Of a stretch of DNA of 64,000 bases, positions 37,896-47,955 are shown piece by piece (the first letter of the stretch is position 1; the number at the start of each line of letters is the position of its first letter). Both the position numbers and the translations under genes were made by a program. A model generated the notes under the pieces. The model was given only the letters and a program-made list of their open reading frames with translations, was not told where the DNA came from and did no database searches. The stretch is from Idiomarina sp. X4 (GTDB lineage: Bacteria > Pseudomonadota > Gammaproteobacteria > Enterobacterales > Alteromonadaceae): NCBI RefSeq assembly GCF_002808045.1, contig NZ_CP025000.1:1674001-1738000 (forward strand), read 5' to 3'.

Positions 37896-39043
37896 CCTCT
37901 GCCGATGTCGCTATTGTTGGCGGCGGTCTGGTTGGTGCATTAACCGGCATGATGCTGGCGCAACAGCGTCCGGACTGGCGCATTGTTATTTGCGAACCCC
38001 GCAAAGAAGGCCCGCCCAACGACAAACGAATTATTGCACTGGCCGCTGCGTCGGCCCATCGTTTGTCAAAGCTGGGCGTGCTGAAGGATATTACCCACGA
38101 GCCCATAAAGCATATTCATATTTCCGATCGCGGTTTCATTGGCGGTACAGAACTTCATGCGGAGCACGAGGGCGTGGAAGCCTTGGGCAAAGTCGTGGCC
38201 GCGTCTGAGTTGGTAGAACGCTTATATAACAGCTGCCAGACGCTGAATAACGTTATCTGGTTAGGCGGCGTGCGTGCCGAGCGTATTGAGCAAGAACAAT
38301 CACAGGTAAACGTGACACTGGACAACCAACAGCGGGTGAATTGTCGGCTGCTGATTGGCGCCGACGGCCAAAACTCGCTGGTGCGTGAGCAGTTACGACT
38401 GAAGTCAGACGTGACCGATTACGGACAGTACGGTTGTATTGCCACACTGACGCTTGAGCAGCCCCTCAATGGCTGGGCCTACGAACGTTTTACCGAAAAT
38501 GGACCCATTGCCCTTTTACCTATGAAAGGAAACGACGCGTCGTTGGTGTGGAGCTTTACCGAAAAGCAGTTGGCCGAAGCGGAACAATGGACAGACTCAG
38601 AGTTTTTGGAGCGTTGTCAGAAAGCTTTTGGTTATCGAGCCGGGCGTTTTAAATCGGTGTCGCCGCGCGTGTTCTATCCGCTTATTCTGCGCCGGGCAAA
38701 ACGCTCAACGCACCACCGCACGGTGATTATTGGTAATGCCTCCCACGCTTTGCACCCAATCGCCGGGCAAGGGTTTAATCTGGGGCTGCGTGACGTAGAG
38801 CAGCTTTGTGAGGCCTTGAACAATGCGACGGATCCGGGCGCATTCCAGCATCTGACCGACTACGAACAGCAACGCGAGCGCGACTACGAGTCTATTATCC
38901 GCTTAACCGATGGCTTAGTTAGAGGGTTCTCCAATCAGTTTTGGCCAACGATATTAGGACGGAACGGTGTACTCATGTTGTTGCAGCACTGTAGCCCTCT
39001 AAAATCGAGCTTTGCCCGACTGACCATGGGGATGAAACCATGA
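37877..39043 (+). CDS. ubiH: 2-octaprenyl-6-methoxyphenol hydroxylase UbiH
   Basis: A 388-residue FAD monooxygenase of ubiquinone synthesis. It has the Rossmann motif VAIVGGGLVGALTGM, the GD-type motif LLIGADGQNSLVR and the late FAD motif IIGNASHALHPIAGQGFNLGLRDVEQL. It overlaps pepP (19 bp) and the next monooxygenase (ATGA, 4 bp), so the genes are tightly coupled. The order pepP-ubiH-ubiI separates it from its paralogue downstream. Confidence 0.92.
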   Translation: MDERQITSADVAIVGGGLVGALTGMMLAQQRPDWRIVICEPRKEGPPNDKRIIALAAASAHRLSKLGVLKDITHEPIKHIHISDRGFIGGTELHAEHEGVEALGKVVAASELVERLYNSCQTLNNVIWLGGVRAERIEQEQSQVNVTLDNQQRVNCRLLIGADGQNSLVREQLRLKSDVTDYGQYGCIATLTLEQPLNGWAYERFTENGPIALLPMKGNDASLVWSFTEKQLAEAEQWTDSEFLERCQKAFGYRAGRFKSVSPRVFYPLILRRAKRSTHHRTVIIGNASHALHPIAGQGFNLGLRDVEQLCEALNNATDPGAFQHLTDYEQQRERDYESIIRLTDGLVRGFSNQFWPTILGRNGVLMLLQHCSPLKSSFARLTMGMKP

Positions 39044-40212
39044 CACGCAAATACACTGACATTGTTGTTGTTGGCGGCGGCATGATAGGCCTGAGTCTCG
39101 CTACTAAGCTGGCGCAGCAGGGGCGGCAAGTCATTGTCATAGAACGCCACGACCAGCCTGAACTCACTGAAGAGCTGGCATTGCGGGTCAGCGCGTTAAA
39201 CGACCGCAGTCGCAGTGTGCTTGCCGATTGTGGTGCCTGGCAGAAAATACAAGCGCACCGCACCGGACCATACAACAGCATGCAAGTGTGGGACAAAGAC
39301 AGTTCTGCCCATATTGAATTTTCTGCTGAAGAAATTAACGCGGAAGATATTGGCGCCATTGTCGAGAACAATGTGGCCGAGCATTTTCTATGGGAAAGCG
39401 CGGAGCAGGCTGGCGTTGAAATCATTAAAACAGACAGCTGGAAATTAATGAGCGCGGGCAATGACAGCAGCCTGGCAGAAATACAAGTGGGTGAGCAGTT
39501 ACTTTCCGCCAGCCTTATTATTGGCGCGGACGGCGGGCGCTCGCAGGTACGTCATTTTGCTGAGTTACCCATTAGCTTCTGGGACTACGAGCAGCGCGGT
39601 ATTGTCGCCAACATTCGTACTAAACAGCCTCATAATGGCGTGGCGCGACAAGTGTTTTTACCGACAGGACCGCTGGCGCTGCTACCCACGCCCGACCCAC
39701 ATACTGTTTCTATTGTCTGGTCAGCGGACGAGCCGTTAGCAGTGGCGTTACTGAATGAAAGCCCGGAACGATTCGCTAAACAGGTAGAAACTGAGTCAGG
39801 GCGAGTGTTGGGCGCGTGTGAGTGCGTGTCTGACGTAAAAGCTTTTCCCTTAAGAATGCAGTACGCACGGCAGTGGTTTCATCAGCGCATTGTGTTGGCT
39901 GGTGACGCCGCACATACCATACATCCGCTTGCCGGGCAGGGCGCTAACTTAGGCTTTGGTGACGTGAAAGAGCTGTGCGAACAGCTACAGGGCATAGACT
40001 TAAAAGCGCCTAATGATTTAACCAAACGCCTGGGGGCCTATCAGCGTTCCCGCAAAGCTGACACTCAAGTTATGATAGCTGCCATGGAGCTCTTCAAGCG
40101 CGGCTTTGGTACTGCCAATCCGGTGGTCAAAGGACTGCGCGCAATAGCCTTTGGTGTGGCGAATAAATTGACGCTCTTAAAAAGAAAACTTGCCGAAATC
40201 GCCGTCGCCTGA
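39040..40212 (+). CDS. ubiI: Ubiquinone biosynthesis FAD monooxygenase, UbiI/VisC-like
   Basis: A 390-residue paralogue of UbiH with IVVVGGGMIGLSLATKL, LIIGADGGRSQVR and LAGDAAHTIHPLAGQGANLGFGDVKEL. By position after ubiH it corresponds to UbiI (VisC), the C5-hydroxylase of E. coli; UbiF is a close relative and cannot be excluded by eye. The TGA stop at 40210-40212 lies within a GTAGCCTGA-family palindrome, so the repeat supplies the stop and perhaps the last codons. Confidence 0.85.
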   Translation: MTRKYTDIVVVGGGMIGLSLATKLAQQGRQVIVIERHDQPELTEELALRVSALNDRSRSVLADCGAWQKIQAHRTGPYNSMQVWDKDSSAHIEFSAEEINAEDIGAIVENNVAEHFLWESAEQAGVEIIKTDSWKLMSAGNDSSLAEIQVGEQLLSASLIIGADGGRSQVRHFAELPISFWDYEQRGIVANIRTKQPHNGVARQVFLPTGPLALLPTPDPHTVSIVWSADEPLAVALLNESPERFAKQVETESGRVLGACECVSDVKAFPLRMQYARQWFHQRIVLAGDAAHTIHPLAGQGANLGFGDVKELCEQLQGIDLKAPNDLTKRLGAYQRSRKADTQVMIAAMELFKRGFGTANPVVKGLRAIAFGVANKLTLLKRKLAEIAVA

Positions 40213-40229
40213 TGCTATTGCATCAGGTG
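40207..40229. repeat. GTAGCCTGA-family palindrome overlapping ubiI stop
   Basis: GCCTGATG, a 7-nt middle, then CATCAGGTG matches unit 1 of the 9490 doublet base for base over this stretch. Its TGA serves as the ubiI stop codon. Confidence 0.8.
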
Positions 40230-40235
40230 TGATCT

Positions 40236-41078
40236 TTAAATTCGCGCTTTCAGGTAATCGGCTAACTGCGAGGCCGCGCTGGAAGCGCCACCAGCCAGGC
40301 GCATAATGACGTTCACTGACCCGGGTGTTGGTAGGCTTTGCCCATTTGCTAAAGCATCAATGACTGAGACACTCTCGGGCACGGTACTTTTGGCTAAAAC
40401 CGTTATACCCAGTCCACTATTCAACGCCGCGGTGAGTCCGGAGAAGTCTGTATTGGTATAAGTAATTCGATAGGGCTGCCGAATACGCTGTAAACTTTGC
40501 TCAGCCCGACGTCGGTAAATACAGCCATCCGGCGCGACGACTAACGGCAAGCTGGGTTGCTCAACCAATGCCGGGGAACCGACCCAAACCAGCTCCTCCC
40601 GTTGAATTAACACATCGCTTTTATTGGTCTGCTCGCGCAAAGCCAGAATAATATCGAATTGCTGTCCCAGCCGGGAAAGTAAGTCTTTACTCAGTCCCGA
40701 GGTTACCTGCAACGTAACCTGAGGGTATACCTGGGCAAACTGGCCCAGCACTTTCGGCAATAAGCTAGACGCAAATTCACTGGTAATGCCCAAGCGTACT
40801 TTACCGCTGACTTGCTGGGGCTCGAATTGAGCCCAGGCCTGATCGTTTAGTGCCAGCATACGCTGTGCGTAGTCAAACAGAACGTCGCCGTCAGGGGTCA
40901 ACGTAAAGCCATTGCCCTGGCGAACAAGCAACTCGACGCCAAGCTGTTCTTCCAATTTTTTGAGTTGCAGGCTGATAGCGGGCTGGGAGCGCCCCATCCG
41001 TTCACCGGCCAGCGTCATGCTGCCTAACTCGACAACGGCGCTAAAACTGCGTAATGCCTCTAATGATAAATGTTTCAT
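40236..41078 (-). CDS. LysR family transcriptional regulator
   Basis: A 280-residue LysR-type regulator. The N-terminal helix-turn-helix is FSAVVELGSMTLAGERMGRSQPAISLQLKKLEEQLG, followed by a substrate-binding domain (about 90-280). It is divergent from gcvT across 141 bp, so it might regulate gcvTHP, but it does not resemble GcvA and its target is not known. The 3' end lies close behind the palindrome at 40207. Confidence 0.88.
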   Translation of the reverse strand: MKHLSLEALRSFSAVVELGSMTLAGERMGRSQPAISLQLKKLEEQLGVELLVRQGNGFTLTPDGDVLFDYAQRMLALNDQAWAQFEPQQVSGKVRLGITSEFASSLLPKVLGQFAQVYPQVTLQVTSGLSKDLLSRLGQQFDIILALREQTNKSDVLIQREELVWVGSPALVEQPSLPLVVAPDGCIYRRRAEQSLQRIRQPYRITYTNTDFSGLTAALNSGLGITVLAKSTVPESVSVIDALANGQSLPTPGSVNVIMRLAGGASSAASQLADYLKARI

Positions 41079-41219
41079 TGGTTTGCTTTATAAAGTGCTT
41101 ACTTGGTATTTGAAAAATTAATAGCATTATAAGCATTATTGATTTTAAGTTTAAGTCAATCACGCCTATAATTTGCGCCCATAAACACGCACATAAAGTG
41201 AACAGATAAGGAACGCGTT

Positions 41220-42299
41220 ATGGGTAGCAAAACGCCACTGTACGATGCACACGTAAAAGCTGGTGCCAAAATGGTCGACTTTCACGGCTGGGACATGCCG
41301 CTGAACTATGGCTCACAGATTGAAGAGCACCACGCGGTACGCCGTGATTGCGGTGTTTTCGATGTGTCTCACATGACCATTGTTGACGTTGAAGGCGCTC
41401 AGGCTCAGGCGTTTTTACGTTACTTGCTTGCTAATGACGTGGCTAAGCTTAAAACAGAAGGTAAAGCACAATACACCAGCATGCTGAACGAAAACGGCGG
41501 TGTTATTGATGACCTTATCGTGTATCACTTCTCTGAAACGTCTTATCGTATGGTCGTCAACTCAGCCACTCGTGACCGTGACTTAGCATGGATTGAAAAG
41601 GTTGCTGCGGATTTTGACGTAACAACGAAAGAGCGTGACGATATGGGCATGCTTGCGCTGCAAGGTCCTAACGCTGCCGATAAAATTCAGAAAGTACTTT
41701 CAAGCGAACAATACGCTGAAATTGACGGCATGAAACCATTCGTTGGCAAACAAGTAGGTGACTTTTTCATCGCGACCACGGGTTACACCGGCGAAAAAGG
41801 CTATGAAATTGTCGTACCGGCAAGTCAATTAGAAGCACTATGGAACCAGCTGTTAGAAGCGGACGTTGCTCCTTGTGGACTGGGCGCACGCGATACTCTG
41901 CGCTTAGAAGCCGGCATGAACCTGTACGGTCAGGACATGGACGAAAATATCACACCATTAGAAGCTAACATGGGCTGGAGTGTGGCATTTGAGCCAGCAG
42001 ACAGAGATTTTATTGGCCGTAAAGCTTTAGAGCAGAAAAAAGCGGAAGGTCACGACAAGCTGGTAGGCTTGGTGATGGAAGAAAAAGGTGTGCTTCGTCA
42101 CGGTCAAAAAGTGACCGTAGAGGGTGGCGAAGGTGTCATCACTTCTGGTACATTCTCGCCTACGCTTGGTTTCTCAGTCGCAATGGCGCGTGTACCTGCT
42201 TCAGTAGGTGATACTGCGGACGTTGAAATGCGTAAGAAACAAGTACCGGTGAAGGTCGTCAAACCGGGCTTCGTGCGAAACGGTCAATCTGTTTTATAA
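41220..42299 (+). CDS. gcvT: Glycine cleavage system T protein (aminomethyltransferase)
   Basis: A 359-residue GcvT (E. coli 364) that moves the methylene group from the H protein to tetrahydrofolate and releases ammonia. Recognisable stretches are [39 protein letters not shown] and [22 protein letters not shown], part of the folate pocket. It leads gcvT-gcvH-gcvP. No glycine riboswitch is visible in the 141-bp leader. Confidence 0.97.
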   Translation: MGSKTPLYDAHVKAGAKMVDFHGWDMPLNYGSQIEEHHAVRRDCGVFDVSHMTIVDVEGAQAQAFLRYLLANDVAKLKTEGKAQYTSMLNENGGVIDDLIVYHFSETSYRMVVNSATRDRDLAWIEKVAADFDVTTKERDDMGMLALQGPNAADKIQKVLSSEQYAEIDGMKPFVGKQVGDFFIATTGYTGEKGYEIVVPASQLEALWNQLLEADVAPCGLGARDTLRLEAGMNLYGQDMDENITPLEANMGWSVAFEPADRDFIGRKALEQKKAEGHDKLVGLVMEEKGVLRHGQKVTVEGGEGVITSGTFSPTLGFSVAMARVPASVGDTADVEMRKKQVPVKVVKPGFVRNGQSVL

Positions 42300-42344
42300 T
42301 TCTGTTTCATCACAATAAACGATTTTGAACTACAGGAAGTCATT

Positions 42345-42734
42345 ATGAGCAATATTCCAGCCGATCTGAAATACGCGTCAACTCACGAGTGGGTGCGCGA
42401 CGAAGGTGATGGCACCTTTACCGTTGGTATCTCTGAGCACGCGCAAGAGCTGTTAGGAGACATGGTTTTCGTTGAGTTACCAGACGTTGGTGACAAAGTT
42501 GAAACAGGCGACGACATTGCTGTTGCTGAATCCGTAAAAGCGGCATCAGACATTTACGCACCAATGACAGGCGAAATTGTTGCAGTCAACGAAGACTTGG
42601 AAGATGCGCCAGAAACGGTTAATAACGACCCTTATGGCGATGGCTGGTTATTCCGTATTAAAGCGGATGACAGCAGTGAACTTGAAAATTTATTGGACGC
42701 GAACGCATACGAGGCTTCAATAGACGAAGACTAA
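42345..42734 (+). CDS. gcvH: Glycine cleavage system H protein
   Basis: A 129-residue lipoyl carrier protein, the same length as in E. coli. The lipoylated lysine is in [21 protein letters not shown]. The N-terminus [31 protein letters not shown] is diagnostic. It shuttles the aminomethyl group between GcvP, GcvT and lipoamide dehydrogenase. It follows gcvT after 45 bp. Confidence 0.97.
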   Translation: MSNIPADLKYASTHEWVRDEGDGTFTVGISEHAQELLGDMVFVELPDVGDKVETGDDIAVAESVKAASDIYAPMTGEIVAVNEDLEDAPETVNNDPYGDGWLFRIKADDSSELENLLDANAYEASIDED

Positions 42735-42770
42735 GCCATTGGACTTTGTACCAATGACTAAGCGTCCTGA

Positions 42771-42800
42771 GCCCCGGAAATTAACCGGGGTTCGTTGTTT
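42771..42800 (+). terminator. Hairpin between gcvH and gcvP
   Basis: CCCCGG (42772-42777) and CCGGGG (42785-42790) form a 6-bp GC stem followed by TTCGTTGTTT. A second small hairpin, CATTGG/CCAATG, lies at about 42737-42756. They may partly terminate transcription or tune gcvP expression. Confidence 0.55.
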
Positions 42801-42833
42801 CTTACTATCGATAAATGTACGAGGCTGAGTTAA

Positions 42834-45722
42834 ATGAGCAGTACTACCCTGACGCAATTAGAACACCACGATGAGTTCATCGGTCGCCACATTGGCCCAA
42901 GTGCTGAAGAGCAAAAAGCCATGTTGGCAGAGCTGGGTGTGGATTCTTTAGAAGCTTTAACCAAAGACACGGTGCCTGGCGCAATACTGCGCGAACCGTT
43001 CTTGCAAGTTGGTGAGCCGCAAACGGAACGTGAGGCGTTAGCTCGCCTGAAAACCATTGCTCAGAAAAACGAAATTTTCACCTCGTACATTGGTATGGGT
43101 TATTACGATACGGTCGTGCCAAACGTTATTTTACGTAACGTGTTGGAAAACCCGGGTTGGTACACAGCGTACACACCTTATCAGCCGGAAATTGCGCAAG
43201 GTCGTTTAGAAGCGCTGCTGAACTTCCAGCAAATGACCATGGACTTAACCGGCCTGGATTTAGCCAGCGCATCTTTGCTTGATGAAGCAACAGCAGCAGC
43301 GGAAGCCATGGCGATGGCCAAGCGCGTGTCTAAAAACAAGAAGTCTAACGCCTTCTTTATTGCCGACAATGTTTACCCACAGACCATCGACGTAGTGAAG
43401 ACCCGAGCCGAGTACTATGGCTTTGACATTATTGTTGGTCCTGCACGTGAAGCGTCCGACCATGATGTATTCGGTGCGTTACTGCAATACCCGGACAAAC
43501 AAGGTCAGCTGCACAACATCGAACAATTAATTGGTGAGTTGCAGGAGAAAAAAGCCATTGTTGCCGTCGCTTCTGACTTAATGAGCCTGTTAATGCTTAA
43601 GTCGCCGGGCGAAATGGGCGCTGATATGGTCTTCGGTAACGCTCAGCGTTTCGGTGTGCCGATGGGCTACGGTGGCCCTCACGCGGCGTTTTTTGCAACT
43701 CGCGACAAGTTTAAGCGTTCGTTGCCTGGTCGTATCATTGGCGTTTCTAAAGACTCTCGCGGCCGCCCGGCACTGCGTATGGCCATGCAAACGCGTGAGC
43801 AACACATACGCCGTGAGAAAGCGAACTCGAATATTTGTACCGCGCAGGTGCTGCTGGCGAACATGGCGTCTTTCTACGCTGTGTATCACGGTCCACAAGG
43901 CTTGCGCCGTATTGCCAACCGCATTCACCGCCTGACTGACATTGTTGCCTTAGGTATGCAGGACAAAGGCGTGAAGCTAGTGAACAGCCACTGGTTTGAC
44001 ACCTTAACCTTTGAAATGAAAGACAACGCAACCGACGTGTTAGCGCGTTCAAAAGCGGCGGGTATTAACCTGCGCGTTGATGGCGAAGGCGTATTTGGCG
44101 TTAGCTTAGATGAAGCGAAAACGCGTGACGATGTTGAAACGCTGTTTAATGTGGTGTTTGGTGAGAATCATGGTCTGGACGTTGACGTACTGGACAGCCG
44201 TGTTGCGGGCGGAGATGTTGAGTCGATTCCTGCTGCGTTGGTACGTCAGTCAGACTATTTACAGCACCCGGTATTCAACGAGTATCACTCAGAAACCGAA
44301 ATGCTGCGTTACATTAAGAAACTGGAAAACAAAGACTTAGCGTTGAACCATTCCATGATTTCACTGGGCTCTTGCACCATGAAACTGAATGCGACCGCTG
44401 AAATGATTCCGGTTACCTGGCCTGAGTTTGGTCAGCTACACCCATTCTGCCCGGTAGAGCAGGCACAAGGCTACCAGGAGTTGGTCGGCACTTTGTCTGA
44501 ATGGCTATTGGATATTACCGGTTACGACGCTATGTCGATGCAGCCGAACTCGGGTGCACAAGGTGAATACGCTGGCTTGCTGGCTATTCAGAAGTACCAT
44601 GAGAGCCGCAACGAAGGGCACCGCAATATCTGCTTAATTCCAAGCTCTGCGCACGGTACTAACCCAGCGTCAGCGCAAATGATCAACATGAAAGTGGTGG
44701 TGGTCGACTGTGACAAACACGGCAACGTGGACATGGACGACTTAAAAGCCAAGGCCGAAGAAGCGGGCGATAACTTGTCGTGCATTATGGTGACTTACCC
44801 GTCAACGCACGGTGTTTACGAAGAAGGCATTAAAGACATTTGTGACCTGGTTCACAGCTACGGCGGTCAGGTATACATGGACGGTGCCAACATGAACGCA
44901 CAGGTTGGCGTAACCTCACCGGGTTACATTGGCTCGGACGTATCGCACCTGAACCTGCACAAAACCTTCTGTATTCCGCACGGTGGCGGTGGCCCGGGTA
45001 TGGGTCCTATTGGCGTGAAGCAGCACCTGGCTGAATTCCTGCCGAACCACTCGGTGATTAATATCGACGGCCCTAAAGCGGGCAATGGCGCGGTATCTGC
45101 TGCTCAGTTTGGTAGTGCCAGCATTCTGACCATTTCGTGGATGTACATTGCCATGATGGGCGGACGCGGCTTACGTGAAGCGTCAGAAACCGCTATTTTG
45201 AACGCCAACTACGTTGCTGAGAAGCTGAGTAAGCACTTCAAAATTCTGTACCGTGGCCGCAACAACCGAGTTGCGCACGAGTGCATTATCGACTTGCGTC
45301 CAATGAAAGACGCCGCCGGCATTGCCGAAATTGACGTGGCTAAGCGCCTGCAAGACTACGGTTTCCACTCGCCAACTATGAGCTTTCCGGTAGCCGGTAC
45401 CATTATGGTTGAGCCGACCGAGTCTGAGTCTAAAGCCGAGCTGGACCGCTTTATTGAAGCCTTGGTCAGCATTAAAGCCGAAGCCGATAAAGTAGCATCT
45501 GGTGACTGGCCGAAAGACAACAACCCACTGGTGAATGCACCGCACACACTGGCGGACATTACCGATGCAGAATGGGACCGCCCATACGACCGTCAAACAG
45601 CAACCTACCCGGTTGAAGCCGTTGGTTACGACAAGTTCTGGCCAACCGTAAACCGTATTGATGACGTGTTCGGTGACCGTAACCTGATGTGCTCATGCCC
45701 GAGCATTGAAGAGTATAGGTAA
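42834..45722 (+). CDS. gcvP: Glycine dehydrogenase (decarboxylating) GcvP
   Basis: A 962-residue single-chain P protein (E. coli 957) that decarboxylates glycine with pyridoxal phosphate. N-terminal half: [29 protein letters not shown] and [12 protein letters not shown]-terminal half: the PLP-lysine region [23 protein letters not shown] and [11 protein letters not shown]. The fused form is typical of proteobacteria, against the two-subunit form of Gram-positives. It ends the gcv run, followed by a palindrome and a strong terminator. Confidence 0.97.
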   Translation: MSSTTLTQLEHHDEFIGRHIGPSAEEQKAMLAELGVDSLEALTKDTVPGAILREPFLQVGEPQTEREALARLKTIAQKNEIFTSYIGMGYYDTVVPNVILRNVLENPGWYTAYTPYQPEIAQGRLEALLNFQQMTMDLTGLDLASASLLDEATAAAEAMAMAKRVSKNKKSNAFFIADNVYPQTIDVVKTRAEYYGFDIIVGPAREASDHDVFGALLQYPDKQGQLHNIEQLIGELQEKKAIVAVASDLMSLLMLKSPGEMGADMVFGNAQRFGVPMGYGGPHAAFFATRDKFKRSLPGRIIGVSKDSRGRPALRMAMQTREQHIRREKANSNICTAQVLLANMASFYAVYHGPQGLRRIANRIHRLTDIVALGMQDKGVKLVNSHWFDTLTFEMKDNATDVLARSKAAGINLRVDGEGVFGVSLDEAKTRDDVETLFNVVFGENHGLDVDVLDSRVAGGDVESIPAALVRQSDYLQHPVFNEYHSETEMLRYIKKLENKDLALNHSMISLGSCTMKLNATAEMIPVTWPEFGQLHPFCPVEQAQGYQELVGTLSEWLLDITGYDAMSMQPNSGAQGEYAGLLAIQKYHESRNEGHRNICLIPSSAHGTNPASAQMINMKVVVVDCDKHGNVDMDDLKAKAEEAGDNLSCIMVTYPSTHGVYEEGIKDICDLVHSYGGQVYMDGANMNAQVGVTSPGYIGSDVSHLNLHKTFCIPHGGGGPGMGPIGVKQHLAEFLPNHSVINIDGPKAGNGAVSAAQFGSASILTISWMYIAMMGGRGLREASETAILNANYVAEKLSKHFKILYRGRNNRVAHECIIDLRPMKDAAGIAEIDVAKRLQDYGFHSPTMSFPVAGTIMVEPTESESKAELDRFIEALVSIKAEADKVASGDWPKDNNPLVNAPHTLADITDAEWDRPYDRQTATYPVEAVGYDKFWPTVNRIDDVFGDRNLMCSCPSIEEYR

Positions 45723-45732
45723 GTTTTGTGAT

Positions 45733-45755
45733 GTAGCCTGACGTTCCACGTCAGG
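45733..45755. repeat. GTAGCCTGA-family palindrome after gcvP
   Basis: GTAGCCTGACG, then TTC, then CACGTCAGG: the same unit as 9530-9556 in reverse complement over most of its length. Confidence 0.78.
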
Positions 45756-45781
45756 TTCGATGTATCACTGACATGAATATG

Positions 45782-45806
45782 AAGCCCGCTTTTTAGCGGG
45801 CTTTTT
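45782..45806 (+). terminator. Intrinsic terminator after gcvP
   Basis: AAGCCCGC and GCGGGCTT form an 8-bp stem around a 5-nt T-rich loop, followed by a T-run. Confidence 0.9.
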
Positions 45807-45856
45807 ACTCTTTTTAAAGGCCATACTTAAGTCTCAGTGCTAACTGGAGATTAATC

Positions 45857-46468
45857 ATGGCAGTTCAACAAGCATATCCGTGGAATAAAAATCGAATTAT
45901 AGGACAGAAAAAGCCACTCCAGATATCCCATATCTGGGGCATTCGCATACGCCTTGAACTTGAAGGGAAAGCAAGAGATTTGGCTCTTTTCAATCTAGGG
46001 TTAGATAGCAAGCTTAGGGGTTGTGATTTAGTAAAACTGAAAGTATCGGATGTTTCGTGTGGCCGTTCGCTGCTTACCAGGACTCATGTTGTGCAGCAGA
46101 AGACAGGTTGTCCAGTACAGTTCGAGATAACTCAAGGAACTAGAGATTCGCTATCCGCTTGGATCAGGCAAGCGAATCTATCAGAATCAGATTATTTATT
46201 TAGATCGAGAGTTACTGATGCAGAACATATCTCGACCCACCAGTACAACCGGATATTTCATGGCTGGATCGAGAAACTAGGATTGGACAGTTCGCTGTAC
46301 AGCACTCATTCAATGCGAAGGACCAAGCCATATCTTATCTATAAGAAAACTAAGAACCTCAGAGTTATCCAACTTTTATTAGGCCACAAAAAGTTGGAAA
46401 GCACTGTACGCTACCTCGGAATTGAAGTGGATGACGCGCTTTATATTTCTGAGTCAATTGAGGTCTAA
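45857..46468 (+). CDS. Short solitary tyrosine recombinase/integrase
   Basis: A 203-residue tyrosine recombinase with all core catalytic residues visible: the first arginine in LDSKLRGCDLVKLKV, the H-x-x-R box as STHSMRR, the GH of LLGHKKLES and the nucleophile tyrosine in TVRYLGIEV. A normal N-terminal DNA-core-binding domain is missing; only about 40 residues precede the catalytic domain. No excisionase, relaxase or phage gene adjoins it. It marks the left side of the accessory region, right after the gcv terminator. Whether it is active, and on what site, is unknown. Confidence 0.85.
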   Translation: MAVQQAYPWNKNRIIGQKKPLQISHIWGIRIRLELEGKARDLALFNLGLDSKLRGCDLVKLKVSDVSCGRSLLTRTHVVQQKTGCPVQFEITQGTRDSLSAWIRQANLSESDYLFRSRVTDAEHISTHQYNRIFHGWIEKLGLDSSLYSTHSMRRTKPYLIYKKTKNLRVIQLLLGHKKLESTVRYLGIEVDDALYISESIEV

Positions 46469-46476
46469 CTGTTAGT

Positions 46477-46494
46477 GGGCTGCTACGGCAGCCC
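46477..46494. terminator. UACG-capped hairpin after the integrase
   Basis: GGGCTGC and GCAGCCC pair perfectly around TACG, giving a very stable C(UACG)G tetraloop in RNA. There is no T-run, so its role (terminator, recombination site arm or processing site) is open. Confidence 0.5.
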
Positions 46495-46510
46495 CGTGCC
46501 AAGAGCGGAC
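46487..46510 (-). repeat. Degenerate copy of 24-nt GTCCGCT palindrome
   Basis: Read on the minus strand, AACGTCCGCT-CTTGGCACG aligns with the left half of the copy at 58100. The right arm is replaced by part of the GGGCTGC hairpin. Confidence 0.55.
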
Positions 46511-46575
46511 GTTAGAATCCATGATATTAATCGTTAGGGGGACCAACAGTAAAATACGCTCAATTCTCCAAAGTT

Positions 46576-47955
46576 TCACTTAGGTAACTCTATATGTACT
46601 TCAAGGCCTGTGGTGTAGGCATTGTTGAATGAAATTTTTCCATGGTGCAGTTGCACTATCTTATGTGTAATCGACAGGCCTAAACCAGATCCTGATACAC
46701 CACTATGCTCTTGAAGTCGATAGAAACGCTCTCCCAAGCGCTCAAGTATTTCTTCAGGGACGCCCTTGCCTTCATCAGCAACCTTGATAATGACTCTATT
46801 AGCCGCCTCGGTCGCGACTATCTGTATTTTCGAATTTTTCGGCGAAAATTTCATTGCATTGGACAACAGGTTGGTTAAAGCGCTAACGATAAGAGTTTCG
46901 TCGCAAATTATTCGAATAGAGGAAACATCAATGTGCCACTGGTGATTTTCCACTTTATTAATTGGTAAGTTATTTAGCGCCAAAGAGACCAACTTACTGA
47001 TTTCAACTTCCTCAAACTTTTCAGTAAAGTTTAGGCTATCAAGCCGGTTCAACAACAATAGTTGATTAACGAGGCGTGACATTCGCTCCACGGAGTAAAA
47101 AATTGACTTGCCAGAGTGCTTGGCATCGCCAAGTGAATCAGCTGAAATGACATTTTCGGCGTGTACTTGGATTGCGCTTAACGGTGTGCGCAGTTCGTGA
47201 GAAGCATCAGCGACAAACCGCTTTTCGCGTTCCGAAAACATTTTAATTTGATGCAACAACCGATTTAGTGCTTGCCGGATCGGAACCAACTCATTGGGTA
47301 GCTCGGACTCAACTGGCGACAAGTTATTTAACTCCCTAGCTCTTAGGTCGGCAGCAAAACGGTTTACGGGTTTTAGGACAATATAAACGATGAACAGTAT
47401 TATTAGGCTTATTGGAACCCACATTAATAATAGTGGATAGAGTTGCTCTGAGGCTAAATAGCCACTCAGCTCACCTCGAACATCCTGACGCTGAAAAGTA
47501 TGAACCCATATGTCTTTCGATTCCTCGAAGTAGCTAAAGATAAACCACGTGTTTTTGTCACTCTTTAATGTATGGTAACCGGCTTCTAAACCCTTAAGGC
47601 TCAATGATTGAGGCTGGTTTGTTGAAGCCAGCAAATTACCGTCAACACCATGAATTTGGTAGCCAATCTTAGACTCATATTTATGACCGCTGGGACCTTT
47701 CTCTTCAGTGGAGCTACCCTCACCGACATCATCATATGCGGATATCGGAATTATTTGAGTGACTGACAGTTTATTTTTGGGCGGCGCATAAAATGTCGCG
47801 AGTGACTTTGCGGTTTGAGCCAGTTGCGCATCAAAAACCTCATCCAGCTCATGCAAAATATCTCGGTAGCTAGCCCACGCGGTGGCGGCGAGTACAGTAA
47901 CAACGGCTAAGTTGATGCCAACAACCAATGAACGACGAAGTGACCACAGGCTCAT
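46576..47955 (-). CDS. Sensor histidine kinase (PmrB/QseC-like)
   Basis: A 459-residue kinase with two membrane helices (about 11-30 and 170-195) flanking a periplasmic sensor, then HAMP, the H-box DASHELRTPLSAIQVHAENVI, the N-box NLLSNAMKFSPKNSKI and G-boxes DEGKGVPEEILERLGERFYR and SGLGLSITHKIV. Its start overlaps the response regulator end by 4 bp (ATGA). Next to eptA it most likely senses cationic peptides or metals, as PmrB does, but the PmrB iron motif was not identified. Confidence 0.88.
   Translation of the reverse strand: MSLWSLRRSLVVGINLAVVTVLAATAWASYRDILHELDEVFDAQLAQTAKSLATFYAPPKNKLSVTQIIPISAYDDVGEGSSTEEKGPSGHKYESKIGYQIHGVDGNLLASTNQPQSLSLKGLEAGYHTLKSDKNTWFIFSYFEESKDIWVHTFQRQDVRGELSGYLASEQLYPLLLMWVPISLIILFIVYIVLKPVNRFAADLRARELNNLSPVESELPNELVPIRQALNRLLHQIKMFSEREKRFVADASHELRTPLSAIQVHAENVISADSLGDAKHSGKSIFYSVERMSRLVNQLLLLNRLDSLNFTEKFEEVEISKLVSLALNNLPINKVENHQWHIDVSSIRIICDETLIVSALTNLLSNAMKFSPKNSKIQIVATEAANRVIIKVADEGKGVPEEILERLGERFYRLQEHSGVSGSGLGLSITHKIVQLHHGKISFNNAYTTGLEVHIELPK

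Noticed and set aside
40236..41078. LysR regulator as GcvA
   Set aside because: It is divergent from gcvT, but its N-terminus does not resemble GcvA, so only the family name is given.
41079..41219. Glycine riboswitch before gcvT
   Set aside because: The leader is AT-rich and lacks the paired aptamer cores; no glycine aptamer motif was seen.
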